Source: an uncultured Victivallis sp. | GTDB taxonomy: Bacteria > Verrucomicrobiota > Lentisphaeria > Victivallales > Victivallaceae | Assembly: GCF_944391105.1 (NCBI RefSeq) | Contig: NZ_CALXSK010000030.1 | Span: 1-47,412, forward strand | Length of the DNA stretch: 47,412 bases | Direction: 5' to 3' | Shown: in pieces, positions 24,924-32,780 of the stretch | Layout of the letters: every line of letters begins with the position of its first letter | How positions within the stretch are numbered: position 1 is the stretch's first letter | The notes under the pieces: generated by a model | What the model saw: the letters and a program-made list of their open reading frames with translations, nothing else | Database searches by the model: none | What the model was told of the DNA's origin: nothing | Translations under genes and position numbers: made by a program

Positions 24924-26087
24924 ATGAAAACTGCGAAAATCGGAGTCATCGGGACCGGCGGGCGCGGCCACCACGCCTGGAACGCTCATCATCCGGAAGA
25001 GGGGTGGGAAATCGTGATGGGCGCGGATGTTTCCCCCGCCGCCCGCAGGGAGTTTACGGAAAAATTCCCGAACGCCACCGCGGTGGAGGATTACCGGGAT
25101 GTTCTGGCAAATCCGGAGATCAGCGTCGTATTCATCATGACGCCGGATTTTCTGCATGAGGAGATGGCCGTTGCCGCTCTTGAAGCGGGAAAGGCGGTTT
25201 ATCTCGAAAAACCGATGGCGATCTCGATCGAGGGGTGCGACCGCATCCTGGAAACCGCCATGCGCACCGGGTCGAAGCTCTTTGTCGGCCACAACATGCG
25301 GTACTTCCCGGCGATTCTGAAGATGAAGGAGGTCATCGACTCCGGACTCATCGGCGAAGTGCAGGCCGGCTGGTGCCGCCACTTCATCAACTACGGCGGC
25401 GACGCCTACTTCCGCGACTGGCACTCCGAACAGAAGAACACCTGCGGACTGCTGCTTCAGAAGGGCGCACATGACATCGACGTGATGCACTGGCTCATGG
25501 GGTCGCACACGAAGCGGGTGGTCGGCATGGGGATGCTCTCGGTCTACAACCGCTGCGCCCGCCGTTCCCCCGACGAACCGGGTTGCGCAAAGTGGTCCGA
25601 TGAACAGTATCCTCCGCTGGAGCAGACCGGATTCTCCCCGATCATCGACGTGGAGGATCACAACATGGTTCTGCTGCAGCTGGAGAACGGGGCGCAGGCG
25701 GTCTACATGCAGTGCCATTACGCGCCGGACGCGGAACGCAATTATACGTTCATCGGAACAAAGGGAAGAGTGGAAAACATCGGCGACAGCGGCGACTGCC
25801 GGATTCACGTCTGGACCCGGCGCGGTCCGCGCGCGACACCGGACATCATCTACCATCTGAAGCCGGAGAGCGGTTCGCACGGCGGTTCCGACCCGATGAT
25901 CGTGGCGAACTTCCTTGCGTTCGTCCGGGACGGGGCTCCGACGAACGCCTCGCCGCTGGCCGCCCGCGATGCGGTCGCCGCCGGCGTGCTCGGTCACAAA
26001 TCGATGCGCAACGGCAACACGCCGCAGGATGTTCCGCCGCTTCCACCGGAACTTGTGCGCTACTTCGAAAACGGTCAGAAGCAGTAA
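24924..26087 (+). CDS. Gfo/Idh/MocA family oxidoreductase
   Basis: A 387-residue NAD(P)-dependent sugar dehydrogenase-like protein. It has the dinucleotide loop GTGGRG (10-15), EKP at 95-97, and the C-terminal domain with GGLLLQKGAHDIDVMHW-type His/Asp residues (here CGLLLQKGAHDIDVMHWL) and NMVLLQLENGAQAVYMQCHY. RBS GGGAG lies 8 nt upstream of the ATG. It is divergent from an AraC regulator, pointing to induction by a sugar or glycoside, and is followed by a strong terminator. It is not closely similar to the 129-1181 paralogue outside family motifs. Confidence 0.92.
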   Translation: MKTAKIGVIGTGGRGHHAWNAHHPEEGWEIVMGADVSPAARREFTEKFPNATAVEDYRDVLANPEISVVFIMTPDFLHEEMAVAALEAGKAVYLEKPMAISIEGCDRILETAMRTGSKLFVGHNMRYFPAILKMKEVIDSGLIGEVQAGWCRHFINYGGDAYFRDWHSEQKNTCGLLLQKGAHDIDVMHWLMGSHTKRVVGMGMLSVYNRCARRSPDEPGCAKWSDEQYPPLEQTGFSPIIDVEDHNMVLLQLENGAQAVYMQCHYAPDAERNYTFIGTKGRVENIGDSGDCRIHVWTRRGPRATPDIIYHLKPESGSHGGSDPMIVANFLAFVRDGAPTNASPLAARDAVAAGVLGHKSMRNGNTPQDVPPLPPELVRYFENGQKQ

Positions 26088-26111
26088 AAAAAAACCGGCT
26101 CTGAGGAAAGG

Positions 26112-26147
26112 AAAAAGCGGGAGCCGCCGTCCAGGCTCCCGCTTTTT
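26112..26147 (+). terminator. Bidirectional terminator between Gfo/Idh/MocA and HdeD-like genes
   Basis: The 13 bp stem AAAAGCGGGAGCC/GGCTCCCGCTTTT has an 8-9 nt loop, A-run before and T-run after, so it can act in both directions. Confidence 0.9.
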
Positions 26148-26195
26148 AATCGTCCGATGCGTTATTCCGCACCGCCGGAAATGCAAAGTTTCAGA

Positions 26196-26891
26196 TCATT
26201 TCTTCCAGTCGAACAAGCTCGACCAGTCCAACCAGCTCGACCAGTCCAGCCAATCATCAAGCAGATCCAACAGGTCGATCAGGTTGAAAAGTCCTATCCG
26301 GTCGATCAGATAAAGGACGACAAATAACACCAGCATCCAGAAGAAAAACACTGGATAAGAGATGAGCAGCGCTCCTATCAGGGACCAGAAGAGAGCGATG
26401 GATATGGAATGGAGTCGGAATCTCAACGTCAACGCGGCAAGCAGAAATCCCTGCACCCCGCGCCAGAGCAATATGGCTCCGAGCAGCGCCACAAACGAAA
26501 TAAAAGCGGAGTGGTGGTAGATCAAAAAAAACAGTTCGAGCAGAATCAGAGCCACCGACTGAATGAGCAGAAAAATCCAGGAAATTCCGATTCGGAATCT
26601 CCGGTTCTGCAGAATCAGTGCAAATTCCTGAATCCCGCACCCGAGCAACAACATGACAAGCAGCACCGCCACTGCGATGAGCACCGACCCATTCTGGATC
26701 GATTCGAGAGAAAACAAACCGGAGTCCTGGAAACGTATCTGCCACTCATCACTCTTGGCGGAAATCTTTCGGAGCAATACAAAAAACAACACTCCGGCCA
26801 GAATCGAAAAAATCAGCTGAACGAGCAGAACAAACAAAAAGTTCTTGCTCTGAAGGTTATTTTTGAGGAAAAAACGCAGCTGCCGCAACAT
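26196..26891 (-). CDS. HdeD-like (DUF308) membrane protein with a Trp/Asp repeat tail
   Basis: A 231-residue membrane protein with about six helices in the DUF308/HdeD arrangement, including the conserved phrase LLGCGIQEFALILQNRRFRIG. The start at ATG 26891 has GGGGGAG upstream. The C-terminal 37 residues form an acidic aromatic tail in which WLDWSS occurs twice, then LFDWKK. The DNA shows this as an 18 bp period (GCTCGACCAGTCCA at 26217 and 26235). HdeD of E. coli is linked to acid resistance; the role here is unknown. A paralogue lies immediately upstream (27043-27648), separated by 151 bp. Confidence 0.8.
   Translation of the reverse strand: MLRQLRFFLKNNLQSKNFLFVLLVQLIFSILAGVLFFVLLRKISAKSDEWQIRFQDSGLFSLESIQNGSVLIAVAVLLVMLLLGCGIQEFALILQNRRFRIGISWIFLLIQSVALILLELFFLIYHHSAFISFVALLGAILLWRGVQGFLLAALTLRFRLHSISIALFWSLIGALLISYPVFFFWMLVLFVVLYLIDRIGLFNLIDLLDLLDDWLDWSSWLDWSSLFDWKK
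26217..26248 (-). repeat. 18 bp tandem repeat in the HdeD-like gene tail
   Basis: The 14-mer GCTCGACCAGTCCA occurs exactly at 26217-26230 and 26235-26248. It encodes the repeated hexapeptide WLDWSS. Confidence 0.8.
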
Positions 26892-27042
26892 ATGGCTCCC
26901 CCTCTTTCTGCTTTCATTCAGCAATTACCCGATACCATTTTCTCTTCCGCGAGGGCGATTTGCGCAGAAGAAAAGCCGACCCACGAACGGAATTCGCCCT
27001 CCATTCCTCCGGGACACGGTCTATCATGAAAAGGAGAGGCTT

Positions 27043-27648
27043 TTATTCCGTCCCGAGGTCGGGAGGAACCGGATTGTCCTGTTCCATGCTCCGGGTGATC
27101 CGGCGGAAACGGAGCGCCACGCCGAGCGTGACGAACCCGTAGAAGATCAGGAAGAATGCGAAGAGAAAGTTGACGAAGCCGACCAACGCGACCGGCATCG
27201 CCGCAATCATGACTCCGAATACCAGTGTCACAATGCCGTTCAGCGCCACAAGCATCCGGAATCCCGGCGTGTGAATCCGGTCGACCAGCGCTCCGGTCAG
27301 AAGTTCGATCGAGTGAATGACGAACCAGATCCCGAGCACCACCAGCAACGACGCCGCACTCGCGAGCGGCCAGCTGACCAGCACGATCCCCGCCAGAAAC
27401 CAGAAGAGCGAATAAAGCGCGAAGCCGAACTTGAATCGACGATTCAGCGCCATCAGTACAAACCCCTGAACCCCGCATCCGAGCAGCATCACGCCCAGCA
27501 GCAGAGCAAATGCAATAAGCGCCGAACCGTAATGAATCATGAAAAACACCCCAAGCAGAATCGAAAGAATCGACTGCACGAGCATGAATTTCCAGGAGTG
27601 TCCGGCGAGAAGATTGGTTGCCAGATAAAAACGCGGTTGATTCCTCAT
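27043..27648 (-). CDS. HdeD-like (DUF308) membrane protein
   Basis: A 201-residue protein with six predicted helices and the family phrase LLGCGVQGFVLMALNRRFKFG. The second triplet of helices includes MLVALNGIVTLVFGVMIAAMP. I start it at ATG 27648 (GGGG 6 nt upstream), because the longer frame adds a non-hydrophobic, poorly supported extension across the promoter. Its C-terminus is charged and cytosolic (ITRSMEQDNPVPPDLGTE). It is a paralogue of the downstream 26196-26891 gene but lacks the Trp/Asp tail, so one probably arose by tandem duplication. It is driven by TTGCAC-N17-TATATT. Confidence 0.85.
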   Translation of the reverse strand: MRNQPRFYLATNLLAGHSWKFMLVQSILSILLGVFFMIHYGSALIAFALLLGVMLLGCGVQGFVLMALNRRFKFGFALYSLFWFLAGIVLVSWPLASAASLLVVLGIWFVIHSIELLTGALVDRIHTPGFRMLVALNGIVTLVFGVMIAAMPVALVGFVNFLFAFFLIFYGFVTLGVALRFRRITRSMEQDNPVPPDLGTE

Positions 27649-27684
27649 TGAATTCCCCTTTCCTGCGGTTTGATTCCAATTTTT

Positions 27685-27713
27685 AATATAATCCCTTTCC
27701 CCTTCGAGTGCAA
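27685..27713 (-). promoter_or_regulatory. Promoter of the HdeD-like pair (TTGCAC-N17-TATATT)
   Basis: Minus-strand -35 at 27708-27713 and -10 at 27685-27690, 17 bp apart, leaving a leader of about 30 nt. Confidence 0.7.
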
Positions 27714-27795
27714 ATCGCAGCCGGGAATATCCGACAAACCAGATTGCCCGGCTGCTCAACACGGAAAATTTTCCACTTTTTTTCAGCCGATGCTC

Positions 27796-27823
27796 TTGCA
27801 TTTAAAATCCCGCAAGCTATTCT
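27796..27823 (+). promoter_or_regulatory. Promoter of the IclR-glycyl radical enzyme unit (TTGCAT-N16-TATTCT)
   Basis: -35 TTGCAT at 27796-27801 and -10 TATTCT at 27818-27823, followed by an AT-rich leader up to the IclR start at 27867. Confidence 0.55.
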
Positions 27824-27866
27824 ATATACAAAACGATATTTTATTTTTAAAACGGAATTCATCTTG

Positions 27867-28661
27867 ATGTCACGAAAGACATACAGTGCGCCTGCGGCGG
27901 CCAGCACGTTGGAGGTTCTGGAATTCATGGCCGCGAATCCGGGGGCGAGAGGACCGTCGGAGCTGGCGAAACGGCTCGGACTCACGCCGAATCTGACATT
28001 CCGGGTTTTGAATGTGCTTCAGGAGAAGGGTTACGTGAAGCGGAATCCGGCGGGGCAATATGAACTGACCTCGGGACTCTTTTCGCTCGGGATGAGACTG
28101 CACAACAACTTTGATCTGCGCAAACAGGCACGTCCGCATCTGGAAGCGCTGGCCGGGGAGTGCGGCGAAAGCTGTCAGCTTCAGGTGTTTGAAGGGGATC
28201 ACATGCTTCAACTCGATTTTGTTCCGCCCCCGGCCGACTATTACCTTGCCGTCAGGCCGGGAATCCGGCTGCATCTGCACGGCAACGCGTTCGGCAAGGC
28301 GGTCGTGGCGTTTCTGCCGGCGGAGGAGATTGCGATGTTTCTCGCGCGACCGCTTCCGCGGCTCACACCGCATACGATCATCGATCCCGATGAGCTGCGG
28401 CGGGAATTCGAACAGATCCGGCACACCCGCATGAGTTCCGAATTCGATGAATACGTGGTCGGCAGTTACTGCATCGGGTCGCCGGTTTTCGACGCGACGG
28501 GCCGGGCAGTCGCCGGAATCGGCATCACCGGACTGTCCTCACGGCTCAACCGGGCCTCTCTTCCTGAAATACAGAACCGTGTACTTGAATGCGCAAAACA
28601 GATTTCCAATTCGATCGGTTACAAGGAGGCTGACGGTGAATGCAGGGGAACGTGCGCTTGA
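27867..28661 (+). CDS. IclR-family transcriptional regulator
   Basis: A 264-residue regulator. The N-terminal winged helix-turn-helix (GPSELAKRLGLTPNLTFRVLNVLQEKGYVKR, about residues 30-60) is followed by the IclR effector domain (LEALAGECGESCQLQVFEGDHMLQLD, HLHGNAFGKAVVAFLP, SPVFDATGRAVAGIGITG). I start it at ATG 27867 since the upstream open frame crosses the promoter. It has no strong ribosome-binding site. It sits directly ahead of the glycyl radical enzyme cluster on the same strand, 75 bp before that gene, and is the likely control switch for it, sensing a small organic acid or sugar derivative. Confidence 0.93.
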   Translation: MSRKTYSAPAAASTLEVLEFMAANPGARGPSELAKRLGLTPNLTFRVLNVLQEKGYVKRNPAGQYELTSGLFSLGMRLHNNFDLRKQARPHLEALAGECGESCQLQVFEGDHMLQLDFVPPPADYYLAVRPGIRLHLHGNAFGKAVVAFLPAEEIAMFLARPLPRLTPHTIIDPDELRREFEQIRHTRMSSEFDEYVVGSYCIGSPVFDATGRAVAGIGITGLSSRLNRASLPEIQNRVLECAKQISNSIGYKEADGECRGTCA

Positions 28662-28740
28662 CGCACAACTGAAACTCAACGGAATCAGCAATTATGATGA
28701 CGCAGGAGTGAATATTGACGAAACAAGGAGTGTTTCATGA
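28636..28740 (+). CDS. Candidate 34-residue leader peptide coupled to the glycyl radical enzyme
   Basis: A GTG-started frame with an excellent ribosome-binding site (AAGGAGG, 28623-28629) six bases upstream. It runs 34 residues (including ALDAQLKLNGISNYDDAG) and ends in a TGA that overlaps the ATG of the next gene as ATGA. It begins inside the 3' end of the IclR gene in a different frame. The combination of strong site and 4 bp stop-start overlap suggests real translation, perhaps to couple ribosomes to the next gene. I recognise no family, and it may be only a coupling device. Confidence 0.4.
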   Translation: MNAGERALDAQLKLNGISNYDDAGVNIDETRSVS

Positions 28741-30602
28741 ACCGCAAAGCTGACATTCTCTATCGCCTCGGAGAACCGCTCGCAGCCGGGATGTTCGAAC
28801 ACGAAAACGCCTCCATCGTCGAACGGTACGGCCTCGGACTGCGTCGCTATTTCGAGCATGCCGTCCCCCCGCCGGAAACGGGAAAACTCTATCCCGCCCC
28901 GGAACAGGACATCTGGAGACTGGCCGGGCGTTTCGTCCGGTTTCACTACTCGTTCAGCCTCGAATGCGATTACGAAGGACTGCGGGAATACGGCGGGAAA
29001 CTGTTGAACGACCCCTTCGAACGCAATCTGCTCGACCGAATAATCGAGGAGTTGCAATTTTTCCGCAGCAGCACGATTCCACCACGCTACCGGATCGGCG
29101 GCGACGGCTGAACCCACACCGTGCTGAATTACCGCCGCATCCTGCGCGAAGGGTTGAAAACGTATTGCGAGCGGGTCGACGCAATGTCCCCCTCCCCGCT
29201 CCGGCATGCGCTCTCGGACACACTCGCCGGAATCGCGGATTTCCTGCGCCGCGCCCCCGGCGACATCGAAATGTGCGCCTTCTCTCCGGCACACGACTTT
29301 TACAGCGCGATGCGCAGTTTCAACTTCTTCTTCGCGCTCGACCAGTACGATTCGGCTGGGCGTTTCGACGACTGCATGGGCGAATACTTCCGCGGCGAAC
29401 CGGACGCGCAGGCCTGGATCGAGGAACTCTACCGTGCCGTCGATCTGCATGACGGCTGGCACTTTCTTCATACCGGGAAATATCCGGCCTTCACAAAGCT
29501 CTGCCTGCGCGCCCAGAAACTCCGGCGCCCGAACGCGGGAATCCTCATCGAACCCGACACTCCGCAGGAACTCTGGGATGAGATTCTCGACCTCTGGGGG
29601 AAAGGCATCCCATGCCCGAGTCTCTACAACGCGTCCGCCTACCGCGACGCGATTCCGCGCATGACCGACGCCCGAGGCCTCGACCGGGAACACTTCGTAT
29701 TCGGCGGCTGCACCGAACTCATGTTCGAAGGGTGTTCGAACGTCGGTTCGACCGAGGGGGGAATCCACCTGCTGGACATCCTGAACAACAGCACCCCGGC
29801 GAAATTTCATGCGGACATCCGCTGCAAAATCGGGGAGTTCGCCGAATCGGTCCGGATGAACAGCGAATTCGCCGCCCGCTACCGGCCACAGCTGATCCGC
29901 ACACTTTTCGTCGATGACTGCATCGACCGGGAGACCGAATACAATGCCGGCGGCGCCCGCTGCCGCGGCAGCATCGTAAACGTCGCGGGAATGACCGACG
30001 CGGTCAACAGCCTCGCGGCCATGCGCGGACTCCAGGAACGTTTCGGCAACGATTCGTCCGAAGTCGACGAGATCGCCCGCAAACTCGCGGAATTCACCTT
30101 CCGGGAGATTCGGAAACACAAGATGCGGCTCGGAGGTCCCGCCTATCCCGCCGTCATCCTCCTGACCGGATACGCGTGGCACGGCTCCTATGTCGACGCC
30201 TCGGCGGACGGGCGGAAGGCGGGCGCCCCCGTCGTCGACTCGATCGGCGCGGTCTCCGGAACCGACCATAAGGGTCCGACCGCACTCCTGAACTCCGTTG
30301 CCAGGCTCCCGTCCTCTCTCGGGATCGGGACACTCGTGCTGAATGTGCGGCTTGAGCGTTCACTCGCGGCTTCTCCGGATAAACGTCCGAAGCTGCAATC
30401 GCTGATCCGCGGCTTCTTCGCGCAGGGGGGACTTCAGCTCCAGCCCACGCTCATCGATCAGCAGACGCTGAAGAAAGCCTGTGAAAATCCGGACGCCCAC
30501 CCGGAACTCATCGTCCGGATCGGCGGTTACAGCGAATATTACAACCGTCTCTCACGGGATTTGCAGCTTGAAGTCTTGAAAAGAACGGAACATGCCATAT
30601 AG
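28737..30602 (+). pseudogene. Compact glycyl radical enzyme interrupted by an in-frame TGA at codon 125
   Basis: Two open stretches in the same frame (28737-29108 and 29112-30602) together encode a glycyl radical enzyme of about 620 residues, shorter than the usual 750-850. They are split only by TGA 29109-29111. The glycyl radical loop is VRIGGYSEYY (Gly codon 30525-30527). The active-site Cys is in FGGCTELM (Cys codon 29709-29711) and the C-x-E pattern matches eliminase-type members rather than pyruvate formate-lyase, which has a Cys-Cys pair. LFVDDCIDRETEYNAGGARC is also typical. Removing the six bases TGAACC would restore the common G-H-T-V-x-[ND]-Y motif. It could be a damaged gene, a read-through or selenocysteine site, or an assembly error. 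RBS AAGGAG lies upstream. Confidence 0.8.
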
Positions 30603-30638
30603 TATTGCAACGATTCAATCGGAAGGAGAAAGAGGCTC

Positions 30639-31781
30639 ATGAAACCATTCGTCAACCACATTCCGACCAAACTCTACTTCGGCGCAGGCCAGCTCGGCAT
30701 GCTCGGCACATTGCCGATGCCCGGAAAACGCGCACTTGTGGTCATCACCAGCGGCAAGTCGATGCGCAGCTCCGGAACGCTCGACCGGGTCGTCAAGCTC
30801 CTCGAACACAACCATGTCTCGGCGGTCGTCTATGACAAGGTGCAGGCCAACCCGACCAGGGAACAGGTCATGGAGGGCGCGGCGCTCGCGAAACAGGAGC
30901 AGTGCGACTTCGTGATCGGCCTCGGCGGCGGCAGCCCGATCGACGCCTCCAAGGCGATCGCGATCATGGCCGCAAATCCGGGCGACTACTGGGACTACGT
31001 CTCCGGCGGCTCCGGAAAGGCGCTGCCGATTCCGAACCCTGCGCTGCCGATCATCGCGATCACCACAACCGCCGGAACCGGAACGGAAGCCGATCCGTGG
31101 AGCGTGGTCACGAACGGCAATGAGAAGATCGGATTCGGCGGTGAAATGACCTTCCCGAAGATCTCGATCGTCGACCCCGAACTCATGCTGACCGTCCCGC
31201 CGCAGCTGACCGCGTTCCAGGGATTTGACGCCTTCTTTCACGCTGCGGAGTGCTTCCTCGCAAACTGTGCGACGCCGATCAGCGACCTCTACTGCCTCAA
31301 GAGCGTCGAGCTCATCTGCAAGTCGCTGCCGCGGGCGGTGCGCGACGGGGAGGATCTCGCGGCAAGAACCGACGTGGCGCTGGCCAACACGCTCTCCGGC
31401 ATGGCTGAAGCGACCTCGTGCTGCACCTCGGAGCATTCGCTCGCCCATGCGATCGGCGGATTCCATCCGAACGTTCCGCACGGAGCGGCGCTGATCATGA
31501 TTTCGAAGGCGTGGTTCAAATTTTACGCGCTGCGCGCCCCGAAGCAGTTCGCCGCGCTCGCGAAGGCCGCGGGTCAGAGCGACTTTCTCGGCGCACTCGA
31601 CAAGCTCCAGCGCGACTGCGGTGTCGACGAACTCAAAATGTCCGACTACGGCATCACACGCGAAGAACTCCCCGCGATCAATGAGAACGCATGGGAGACC
31701 ATGGGCGGGCTCTTCGAACTCGACCGCGTGAAGATGAACCGCGAGGAATCCCTCTCGATCCTTGAGGAGTCCTACCGCTGA
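30639..31781 (+). CDS. Iron-dependent (type III) alcohol dehydrogenase
   Basis: A 380-residue Fe-ADH that interconverts an aldehyde and an alcohol with NAD(P)H. It shows the cofactor motif GLGGGSPIDASKAIA (near residue 95) and the TTAGTGTEAD loop. Metal ligands are in GFDAFFHAAE and EHSLAHAIGGFHPNVPHG (His residues). Length is typical (about 380). It lies 36 nt after the glycyl radical enzyme and 29 nt before the activase, so it probably reduces the aldehyde that the radical enzyme forms, as 1,3-propanediol dehydrogenase does in glycerol fermentation. Specificity cannot be read from the sequence. Confidence 0.93.
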   Translation: MKPFVNHIPTKLYFGAGQLGMLGTLPMPGKRALVVITSGKSMRSSGTLDRVVKLLEHNHVSAVVYDKVQANPTREQVMEGAALAKQEQCDFVIGLGGGSPIDASKAIAIMAANPGDYWDYVSGGSGKALPIPNPALPIIAITTTAGTGTEADPWSVVTNGNEKIGFGGEMTFPKISIVDPELMLTVPPQLTAFQGFDAFFHAAECFLANCATPISDLYCLKSVELICKSLPRAVRDGEDLAARTDVALANTLSGMAEATSCCTSEHSLAHAIGGFHPNVPHGAALIMISKAWFKFYALRAPKQFAALAKAAGQSDFLGALDKLQRDCGVDELKMSDYGITREELPAINENAWETMGGLFELDRVKMNREESLSILEESYR

Positions 31782-31810
31782 GCGAACGGGAAACCGGATG
31801 TTCTGATACC

Positions 31811-32698
31811 ATGACCGGAATGATCTTCGACATCAAGCGGTTCGCCATCAACGACGGACCGGGAATCCGGACGGCGGTGTTCCTCAAAGGGTGTCCGCTG
31901 CGCTGTCTCTGGTGCCACAACCCCGAGTCGCAGCGCAGGGAACCGGAACTCTCGTTCCTGCCGGAGAAGTGCATCGGCTGCGGGTACTGCGTTTCAGCCT
32001 GCCCGAACGGCTGCTTCGAAAACGGCACATTCGACCGCTCGAAGTGCCGTTCCTGCGGCCGCTGTACCGAAAAGTGTTATGCCGGAGCACGTGAACTCAT
32101 CGGCCGCACCGCCTCCGTGCAAGAGGTGATCGAGGAAGTGCTCAAAGACCGGGTGTTCTATGAGAACTCCGGCGGCGGCATGACCCTCTCCGGCGGCGAA
32201 CCGCTCTTCCAGCCGGAATTTACGGCGGAACTCCTTGCCGCAGCAAGGAAAGCCGGGCTGCACAGTTGCCTCGACACCTGCGGTTTTGCCCCGTGGGACA
32301 AACTCGAGCTACTGCTCCCAAACGTCGACCTCTTCCTCTACGACCTCAAGGAGAGCGATCCGGAACGTCATCGGCAATACACCGGCGTCCCGCTCGAACC
32401 GATTCTGGAAAACCTCGCCCGGCTCGACGCCGCGGGAGGAGAGTCGATCCTGCGCTGTCCCGTCATTCCGGGGCTGAACGACCGCGACGACCACGCCGAC
32501 GGCATCGCCCGCACCGCGAATACCCTCGCTCACGTGCGGGAAATCAACCTTATGCCTTACCATCCGCTCGGAGAGTCGAAACTGGCACGGCTCGGCCGCA
32601 AACCGGGACTGGCCGGAGAATTCGCTTCCCAACAGCAGCTGGAACCTTTCCGCGCCCGCATCGCGGCCCGCTGCCGGGTACCGGTCAGCTTCTCCTGA
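31811..32698 (+). CDS. Glycyl radical enzyme activating enzyme (radical SAM)
   Basis: A 295-residue activase that uses S-adenosylmethionine to place the radical on the glycine of its partner. The radical SAM motif is CPLRCLWC (C28, C32, C35). An inserted ferredoxin-like domain carries two cysteine clusters (CIGCGYCVSACPNGC and CRSCGRCTEKC, about residues 56-95), the form found with dehydratase-type rather than pyruvate formate-lyase activases. TLSGGEPLFQ is the SAM-binding GGE motif. The start at 31811 has only a weak ribosome-binding site; ATG 31820 (MIFDIKRF) is an alternative. Its presence argues that the upstream radical enzyme is, or recently was, functional. Confidence 0.95.
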   Translation: MTGMIFDIKRFAINDGPGIRTAVFLKGCPLRCLWCHNPESQRREPELSFLPEKCIGCGYCVSACPNGCFENGTFDRSKCRSCGRCTEKCYAGARELIGRTASVQEVIEEVLKDRVFYENSGGGMTLSGGEPLFQPEFTAELLAAARKAGLHSCLDTCGFAPWDKLELLLPNVDLFLYDLKESDPERHRQYTGVPLEPILENLARLDAAGGESILRCPVIPGLNDRDDHADGIARTANTLAHVREINLMPYHPLGESKLARLGRKPGLAGEFASQQQLEPFRARIAARCRVPVSFS

Positions 32699-32715
32699 CG
32701 CGACGCCGCAAACAA

Positions 32716-32760
32716 GGGGGGGGCGGTTGCCAAACCTCACGGTTGAGCAGCGCCCCCCCC
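32716..32760. terminator. G8/C8 palindrome between convergent genes, probable terminator
   Basis: GGGGGGGGCG and CGCCCCCCCC form a perfect 10 bp stem around a 25 nt loop, placed exactly between convergent genes. There is no T-run on the plus side. It may be a bidirectional structural terminator or barrier. Confidence 0.5.
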
Positions 32761-32780
32761 CTCTCCATTTTCTCATGGAA

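Noticed and set aside
29109..29160. Selenocysteine insertion at the TGA
   Set aside because: Not accepted as the main reading: I see no SECIS-like hairpin with a GGU apical loop 10-40 nt downstream, and a 6 bp insertion explains the site better. It is kept as an alternative to test.
28692..30269. 525-codon minus-strand ORF opposite the glycyl radical enzyme
   Set aside because: The plus strand carries the glycyl radical and cysteine motifs. The antisense frame has no recognisable domain, and its openness is a codon-bias effect.
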